64,000 bases of DNA, from positions 1 through 64,000 of the forward strand of contig CAJTAL010000003.1 of NCBI GenBank assembly GCA_910574285.1, read 5' to 3'. Below, piece after piece: positions 63,541 to 64,000 of the stretch; positions within the stretch are counted from its first letter, which is position 1, and each line of letters begins with the position of its first letter. A program made the translations under genes and the position numbers. The notes under the pieces were generated by a model. It had not been told where the DNA came from, did no database searches, and worked only from the letters and a program-made list of their open reading frames with translations. This DNA is from Lachnospiraceae bacterium (lineage in GTDB: Bacteria > Bacillota > Clostridia > Lachnospirales > Lachnospiraceae).

Positions 63541-64000
63541 ATGAAGAAACGTACGGCTATATTATTGACGACCGGCATGGTAGGGATATTGTTGGCGGGA
63601 TGTGGAGATTCAAAGACGGGGGACGCAAAAGGAAGCGGATCAGAGAAAAGTGATAAGGTATATGAGATTAAACTTACTTCTAATGACGCGACTACGACAG
63701 TCTGGATGGAAAATATGCAAAAAGCAAGCGACGCGATAAGAGAGCAGACAGACGGAGGCGTAGATATTCAGATCTACGGCAATGGTGAAATGTTAGTGGG
63801 GGACGCAGGTCTGGAGGCTGTTATGAGCGACGCCGCGGTATTTTATTTCGCAGACCCGAATAATTATGGGGACTATGTACCGGAATGGAATACGATTTGT
63901 GCGCCATATCTATGGGATAATTATAAGACGGTAGAAGCTTTCACTCAGACGGATTCTATGAAAAAGATCAATGAAAAGGCTCAGGGCGCGAACGTACATG
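63541..64000 (+). CDS. TRAP transporter substrate-binding protein, DctP type (partial)
   Basis: The first 153 residues of a lipoprotein: signal MKKRTAILLTTGMVGILL with lipobox LAGC (Cys 21), then YEIKLTSNDATTTVWMENMQKASDAI, GNGEMLVGDAGLEAVMSDAAVFYF and CAPYLWDNYKTVEAF. This order resembles DctP-type TRAP binding proteins, where the segment corresponds to the conserved VGTIDMA and PFLF regions. GGAGGAAGAAAGG lies directly upstream of the ATG. The rest, with any DctQ/DctM genes, lies beyond the window. Ligands of the family include C4-dicarboxylates and sugar acids. The ROK neighbour suggests a sugar-derived acid. Confidence 0.82.
   Translation, partial: MKKRTAILLTTGMVGILLAGCGDSKTGDAKGSGSEKSDKVYEIKLTSNDATTTVWMENMQKASDAIREQTDGGVDIQIYGNGEMLVGDAGLEAVMSDAAVFYFADPNNYGDYVPEWNTICAPYLWDNYKTVEAFTQTDSMKKINEKAQGANVH

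Overview
The window looks like a chromosome segment of a spore-forming, Gram-positive gut bacterium of the Lachnospiraceae (Clostridia). Evidence: strong AGGAGG-type ribosome binding sites with frequent GTG and TTG starts; sporulation genes (spmA, yabP, yabQ, spoIIE, a CotS-like gene); the Firmicute order hup-rqcP-yabP-yabQ-divIC-spoIIE-tilS-hpt-ftsH; a Gram-positive L10 leader; rpoB and rpoC with acidic C-terminal tails; and many carbohydrate ABC transporters with AraC, DeoR and ROK regulators. The genus is not determined.

Layout. 1-320 is the right end of an ISAs1-type insertion sequence; a full copy lies at 50632-52840. 340-4304 holds a candidate structured RNA, a chemoreceptor, an OGG1-type glycosylase and a free methionine sulfoxide reductase. 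4390-12062 is a galactan or galacto-oligosaccharide locus: AraC regulator, ABC transporter (one permease with an in-frame stop), a truncated uncharacterised protein, a zinc-ribbon protein and a cytoplasmic GH53 galactanase. 12096-19149 holds a membrane protein, an ECF sigma/anti-sigma pair, an aldo/keto reductase, an AAA-ATPase/PD-(D/E)XK protein and a frameshifted sortase-anchored transglutaminase protein. 19379-32538 is a large sugar/polyol block: DeoR regulator, zinc dehydrogenase and class II aldolase; then ROK regulator, ABC transporter, PfkB kinase and a second dehydrogenase; then a third ABC transporter. Import, oxidation, phosphorylation and aldol cleavage would form one pathway, although the substrate cannot be read from sequence.

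32647-37534 is an accessory region: a DUF5688-like protein, an MNT nucleotidyltransferase broken by an 8-bp duplication, a detached spmA 3' end, a two-gene HipA-like kinase / HIRAN-partner module in AT-rich DNA, a 164-bp palindromic MITE-like element, a decayed nuclease/transposase remnant, and intact spmA. The kinase/HIRAN module lies between two spmA 3' ends and is the best candidate for a poorly described system.

37748-49657 returns to conserved housekeeping and sporulation genes (cca, CotS-like, hup to ftsH) and a GH13 enzyme. map follows on the minus strand, then the complete IS, inserted 19 bp upstream of the rplJ promoter. rplJ-rplL and rpoB-rpoC follow, then a ROK regulator divergent from a TRAP-type binding protein cut by the window end. 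No tRNA, rRNA or CRISPR array was recognised.
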